NCBI GenBank assembly: GCA_937893815.1
Contig: CALCSH010000439.1
Span: 1 to 12,108 of the forward strand
Source of the DNA: an uncultured Anaerolineae bacterium
GTDB lineage: Bacteria; Chloroflexota; Anaerolineae; Anaerolineales; UBA11858
Direction of reading: 5' to 3'
DNA length: 12,108 nucleotides
Notes under the pieces: generated by a model
What the model was told of the DNA's origin: nothing
Databases searched by the model: none
Seen by the model: only the letters and a program-made list of their open reading frames with translations
Made by a program: the position numbers and the translations under genes
In this document: positions 12,001-12,108 of the stretch, in pieces
Position numbering within the stretch: the stretch's first letter is position 1
How the letters are laid out: every line of letters begins with the position of its first letter

Positions 12001-12108
12001 CGGTGCTATCGCTGTTCACCCAGCCTGGGCATGGCACGGTCACGGACAATGGGGATGGCACCCTCAAGTACTGGCCAGATGCGGATTGGCACGGGAGCGA
12101 CAGTTTCA
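1..12108 (+). CDS. Giant repeat-rich surface adhesin-like protein (internal fragment, partial at both ends)
   Basis: The frame starting at base 3 has no stop through base 12107, giving 4,035 residues; start and end lie outside the window, so no start codon, ribosome site or signal peptide can be judged. The order of parts is: 60-residue Gly/Ala/Val-rich solenoid repeats (residues 93-930), a mixed linker (930-1275), haemagglutinin-like beta segments and a Tyr/Trp-rich island (1275-1840), a second beta-helical section (1840-2800), degenerate RTX motifs (2827-3170), two Calx-beta-like domains (3216-3475), a hybrid domain (3476-3580) and tandem cadherin/Ig-like repeats (3585 to the end). This architecture is known from giant exported adhesin-like proteins (LktA-type filamentous adhesins, LEPR-XLL proteins). 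Role as a calcium-dependent extracellular fibre is inferred. Low Cys, many Asp/Asn/Thr/Gly and no convincing membrane helices agree with export. Exact family name and substrate are uncertain; that it is one coding frame is very secure. Confidence 0.95.
165..242 (+). repeat. Aromatic module copy 1 (YxYxG...L...Y...W)
   Basis: Residues 55-80 hold Y58-x-Y60-x-G62, then L70, Y75 and W80. This is the first of five copies of the same small module in the window. It sits just before the first full solenoid repeat and follows the run NPGERVLLLGD, which looks like a leading pair of strands. Similar inserts are familiar to me in LktA-type giant proteins, but I know of no assigned function. A small beta-hairpin or carbohydrate-contact patch is possible. 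Confidence 0.65.
279..2790 (+). repeat. About 14 LktA-type solenoid repeats of ~60 residues
   Basis: Successive units begin near residues 93, 162, 221, 281, 340, 400, 453, 510, 568, 615, 688, 740, 793 and 854. Each opens with a strand of the type G-D-I-x-[IV]-x-A (GDISITASS, GDIKVQASS, GALEISAKA, GDIHVLSGE, NILISADAK, TLSVSAVST), runs through a Gly/Ala/Val-rich stretch such as AVAVGLGGALAGSG, and usually ends with N-x-[IV] followed by a short V-x-A-x-[IV] strand. Four consecutive steps, from 162 to 400, are 59-60 residues; later ones vary from 47 to 73 and lose the Gly/Ala core. The pattern matches the repeats of LktA-like filamentous adhesins, where a beta-solenoid stalk is expected. The structure here is inference. 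Units are diverged from one another, so this is not a recent DNA expansion. Confidence 0.8.
1016..1023 (+). other. Run of eight G within the coding frame
   Basis: Eight consecutive G bases encode the Ala-Gly-Gly-Asp turn just before the solenoid strand DIHVL (residues 338-341). The frame is intact across it. G tracts of this length in bacterial surface-protein genes can slip and switch expression, and are also places where sequencing makes length errors. Nothing else here shows switching. Confidence 0.5.
2791..2980 (+). other. Linker with an EF-hand-like acidic loop
   Basis: After the last solenoid unit comes an acidic stretch. Residues 948-958 read DPNDDFLTAAE, which resembles an EF-hand loop (acidic positions 1, 3 and 5, then a hydrophobic residue, Thr and a closing Glu) but lacks the usual Gly at position 6 and is one residue short. 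It is flanked by possible short helices (IMSRILS before, KIALGLSE after). Calcium binding is possible but unproven; chance resemblance is a real alternative. Confidence 0.35.
2985..3476 (+). repeat. Aromatic module copies 2 and 3 flanking a helical segment
   Basis: Copy 2 has Y997-x-F999, L1011, Y1016 and W1022. Copy 3 has Y1136-x-Y1138-x-G1140, L1147, Y1152 and W1158. Both keep L-x4-Y-x5-W exactly. Between them, residues 1070-1113 form the only clearly helical stretch of the window, including EQRNQVLSWMD and YEVQLELLDEAIAELG, with heptad-like Leu spacing that suggests a helical hairpin or short coiled coil. Copy 2 is preceded by the strands KFTVTTGTIIHHGGQYY. A helical insert between two such modules recalls the corresponding region of giant LEPR-XLL/LktA-type proteins. 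Function unknown. Confidence 0.6.
3597..3830 (+). other. Conserved-looking beta module (GSIYI ... PGAEIRISNETP)
   Basis: Residues 1199-1276 contain GSIYIEA, then a short possible helix, then SPGAEIRISNETPFSMVV, an acidic DNKRIEIIDG turn and paired strands. The order 'GxIxI ... A-x-PGAxIxIxNxTP ... IxxxDG' is one I associate with a recurring segment of giant filamentous adhesins, placed after the helical hairpin as here. It is probably a beta-roll or solenoid cap between the upstream linker and the following haemagglutinin-like strands. The assignment is by remembered pattern only. Confidence 0.5.
3831..4859 (+). other. Haemagglutinin-like beta segments
   Basis: Residues 1321-1390 run through short repeated strands (YLSGDIVNQTGALNVNN, GSVSVSGELRAETITIQAG, then a DAWFHTNQDP turn). 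Residues 1418-1455 hold VAQGQIAITAQYLNVNGLV and a following strand. Residues 1504-1585 contain GGTVILAGRIMSTGNGRIKV, a GYTNLNIDN strand pair and GKIVIIDTGRDP. These are typical of filamentous-haemagglutinin-type right-handed beta-helices: short strands separated by Gly/Asn/Asp turns, with the motif 'G-x-I-x-S-T-G-x-G-x-I-x-V'. They likely continue the fibre's stalk. No catalytic motif is seen. Confidence 0.55.
4860..5520 (+). other. Tyr/Trp-rich island with one Cys pair
   Basis: Residues 1621-1840 hold 8 Trp and 20 Tyr by hand count, against 1 Trp and 2 Tyr in residues 161-400 of the solenoid. Clusters include YVWTEG, NWFADLL, DTYYRD, YTIWYEE, QYYRR, YDYTHKNYTYEYRTW and KDYYTHT. A C-x5-C pair (C1782, C1788) lies in the middle and could form a disulfide-closed hairpin. 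Charge is mixed with several basic patches (KYEKK, LRKKT). This stands apart from the Gly/Asn-rich neighbours and may be a discrete folded domain, perhaps ligand-binding. I do not recognise a named family. Confidence 0.5.
5521..8400 (+). repeat. Second beta-helical section with four 'GG-I/V-G' modules
   Basis: The section starts with YPIEIYFMDGPDNS and continues as short strands with Gly/Asp turns (DGDIFLQGNV, KGDVKINAEGN, YGNVTLHAPDG). Four copies of a roughly 40-residue module recur. The first three start near residues 1981 (DGSIGTLAQPLRIN ... GGIYLQETDGDMYL), 2386 (GGSVGRQNAPLVLD ... DSVYLHEIEG) and 2554 (GGIGKSDDFLDVD ... ENIYLKEVTGDL). The fourth starts near 2639 (GGVGDSATTL ... GNIWVINSGHLKIGG). 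A separate half copy, IFLAETDGDM, lies near 2501. A C-x8-C pair (C2771, C2780) falls near the end. Such modules are characteristic of giant LktA-like and haemagglutinin-like exoproteins. A right-handed beta-helix is inferred; no enzyme motif is visible. Confidence 0.6.
6522..6785 (+). repeat. Aromatic module copies 4 and 5, nearly adjacent
   Basis: Copy 4 has Y2178-x-Y2180-x-G2182, F2190, F2195 and W2200, with Phe replacing Leu and Tyr. Copy 5 has Y2239-x-Y2241-x-G2243, L2250, Y2255 and W2261. They are 61 residues apart, a shorter spacing than the 141 residues between copies 2 and 3, and are separated by a strand-rich segment (NVDFATGTNRGVVNNVTIANG). Copy 5 resembles copy 3 closely (YQYLG and YRYLG; NTSLWLEL and KGTLWAEV). 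They interrupt the beta-helical section and were probably inserted or duplicated as a unit. Confidence 0.6.
8481..9516 (+). repeat. Degenerate RTX-type calcium-binding motifs (about ten)
   Basis: Motifs close to the RTX nonapeptide G-G-x-G-x-D-x-hydrophobic-x occur near residues 2827 (GGAGDDTIT), 2853 (GQDGSDLFI), 2946 (GFDGDDGFY), 2966 (GGDGNDYFQ), 3027 (GGAGDDVFQ), 3047 (GNDDDDTFM), 3076 (GQGYDKINY), 3094 (GGDGEDTVV), 3138 (GMEGDDNFY) and 3160 (GNRGSDTFN). In RTX proteins such repeats bind calcium and fold into a parallel beta-roll outside the cell. Here they are spread 20-90 residues apart rather than stacked back to back, so a classical continuous roll is unlikely. The segment DYFQIGQLF ... 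TTRGFLSNGVS ... VFQVYHN is one I associate with this place in giant adhesins. Type I secretion is only suggested, because the C-terminus is not visible. Confidence 0.7.
9648..10050 (+). other. Calx-beta-like domain 1
   Basis: Residues 3216-3350 show the Calx-beta-like order: an acidic opening (ILEESDSQ), the strand DIYNVKLASKPAATVYLTLS, a central LTFTPVNYNQAQQITVRA, an acidic EGDRFIEISH strand, and the closing VRVRVRDNDRDG. The hallmark 'LTFTPxNxxxxQxIxVxA' is present. Calx-beta domains bind calcium between domains and are common in adhesion proteins. The DRDG end runs directly into the next copy. Confidence 0.65.
10056..10425 (+). other. Calx-beta-like domain 2
   Basis: Residues 3352-3475 repeat the order of domain 1: LILNQSNYQTEAVESG, DTFQVKLTHAPAADVTVNLD, SLTFTPGNWNTPQAITLTA, the acidic DDGLSEGRHTTRITH, and a closing strand DKASVKIVETNG. 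The match to the repeat 'DTxxVxLxxxPxAxVxVxL ... LTFTPxNWxxPQxIxLTAxDD' is closer than in domain 1. It lies head-to-tail with domain 1, with no spacer. Confidence 0.75.
10428..10742 (+). other. Hybrid domain: Calx-beta-like start, cadherin-like end (repeat R1)
   Basis: Residues 3476-3510 begin as a third Calx-beta copy (TYVIAG, QQDTYTVQLTTQPNLNAVVE). At residue 3511 the sequence switches to NDTDVDG, followed by PQHGNASV, GNILYNPTDP, GTDTITYQICD and ATVSIHF, which is the body of the tandem cadherin/Ig-like repeats downstream. The usual first strand of that repeat (V-x-x-D-D ... E-D) and the Calx-beta 'LTFTP' core are both absent. The Cys pair C3564/C3570 matches the later repeats. The switch point near base 10533 looks like a join between two domain types in one fold-sized unit. 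Confidence 0.6.
10755..11030 (+). repeat. Cadherin/Ig-like repeat R2 (type A)
   Basis: Residues 3585-3676 begin NPVAENDSITTNEDQKVNIP, continue VLANDLLKGT, and end with DQFSYMLCN, C3665 and the strand DVIVDITPV before the linker NDAP. The order fits the tandem extracellular repeats annotated as cadherin-like, Ig-like Big_9 or tandem-95. Type A features are ND-x3-G-[TA] without the acidic D-x-D, a C-N hairpin start, and an exit through VNDAP. Confidence 0.75.
11034..11315 (+). repeat. Cadherin/Ig-like repeat R3 (type B)
   Basis: Residues 3678-3771 start NDAPVTRDDLVVTRHDTAV, carry NDFEIDDLDNVDP, then PAHGSVALAGGGQIIYTP, GDDTFTYNVCD, C3761 and the exit strand VIIHVNGD. The acidic NDxEID segment resembles cadherin-type calcium sites between domains. 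C3755 and C3761 keep the C-x5-C spacing. Type B features are the acidic ND-x-[DE]-[IV]-D, a C-D hairpin start and exit through H-V-N-G-D. Confidence 0.75.
11319..11588 (+). repeat. Cadherin/Ig-like repeat R4 (type A)
   Basis: Residues 3773-3862 run DPDAVDDAYALLEDTPTEMG, VLTNDTTPGTA, YGSVTFD, KITYTP, SDQFIYRMCN, C3850 and VSITVTAV. The NDTTPGT turn and the CN hairpin match type A repeats R2 and R6. C3844/C3850 keep C-x5-C. Confidence 0.78.
11589..11903 (+). repeat. Cadherin/Ig-like repeat R5 (type B, extended hairpin)
   Basis: Residues 3863-3967 start NDAPVAMDDLAVMDEDTPL, carry the acidic NDRDVDH, then NGTAVIEADGRITFTPDAG, TSFTYQVCD and the exit VRVHVNGD. The Cys hairpin is longer than in the other repeats: C3939 and C3954 are 14 residues apart, with an acidic Gly/Asn-rich loop between them. 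Otherwise it follows type B. Confidence 0.78.
11904..12108 (+). repeat. Cadherin/Ig-like repeat R6 (type A), cut by the window end
   Basis: Residues 3968-4035 read DSEVVDDTAAVDEDSSVDIS, VLANDETPGAA, QPGHGTVTDNGDGTLKYWPD and GSDSF, then stop at the window edge. NDETPGA places it with type A. The Cys hairpin should fall just past the edge; the alternation predicts a Y-x-x-C-N start there. Confidence 0.75.

Noticed and set aside
1..12108. Search by eye for tRNA or rRNA genes, CRISPR arrays, insertion sequence ends, promoters and terminators.
   Set aside because: None seen. The periodic repeats are diverged protein-coding repeats, not identical direct repeats with spacers, and the entire window is coding.

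Overview
The whole window lies inside one gene. On the + strand the frame whose codons begin at base 3 stays open from the first to the last complete codon (4,035 codons, no stop), and it has neither its start nor its stop here. The product is the middle of a giant, repeat-built, exported bacterial surface protein. It resembles the large filamentous adhesins often named 'leukotoxin LktA family filamentous adhesin' or LEPR-XLL / Calx-beta / cadherin-like giant proteins. I recognise these from their repeat style; no search was run. Below, residue n means the codon starting at base 3n, and true numbering in the full protein is unknown.

Layout, N- to C-terminal. Bases 1-485: the tail of an upstream repeat, a short aromatic module and a first solenoid repeat. 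Bases 486-2790: about thirteen further repeats of roughly 60 residues, rich in Gly, Ala and Val, most likely a beta-solenoid. Bases 2791-3830: a mixed linker with an EF-hand-like loop, two aromatic modules, a short helical stretch and a conserved-looking beta module. Bases 3831-5520: haemagglutinin-like beta segments, then an island rich in Tyr and Trp. Bases 5521-8400: a second beta-helical section with four copies of a 'GG-I/V-G ... YL-E' type module and two more aromatic modules. Bases 8481-9516: ten degenerate RTX-type Gly/Asp nonapeptide motifs, probably calcium-binding. Bases 9648-10425: two Calx-beta-like domains. Bases 10428-12108: a hybrid domain and then tandem cadherin/Ig-like repeats of about 90-105 residues, cut by the window end.

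The parts fit one job: a long calcium-stiffened fibre on the cell surface, with a solenoid stalk followed by bead-like domains. Adhesion is inferred from family resemblance. No secretion partner, signal peptide, anchor, promoter, terminator, RNA gene, insertion sequence or second gene is visible. All other open frames on either strand look like shadows of this gene.

The organism is a bacterium of moderate GC (about 45-63% in sampled 60-base lines). Giant genes of this style occur in uncultured environmental lineages such as Chloroflexota, Omnitrophota, Planctomycetota and some Proteobacteria. The window does not decide between them; Chloroflexota (Anaerolineae) is only a guess.

The least expected signals are a strict two-type alternation in the C-terminal repeats, the placement of all 14 cysteines in seven close pairs, five scattered copies of a small aromatic module, and a hybrid domain that begins like Calx-beta and ends like a cadherin repeat.
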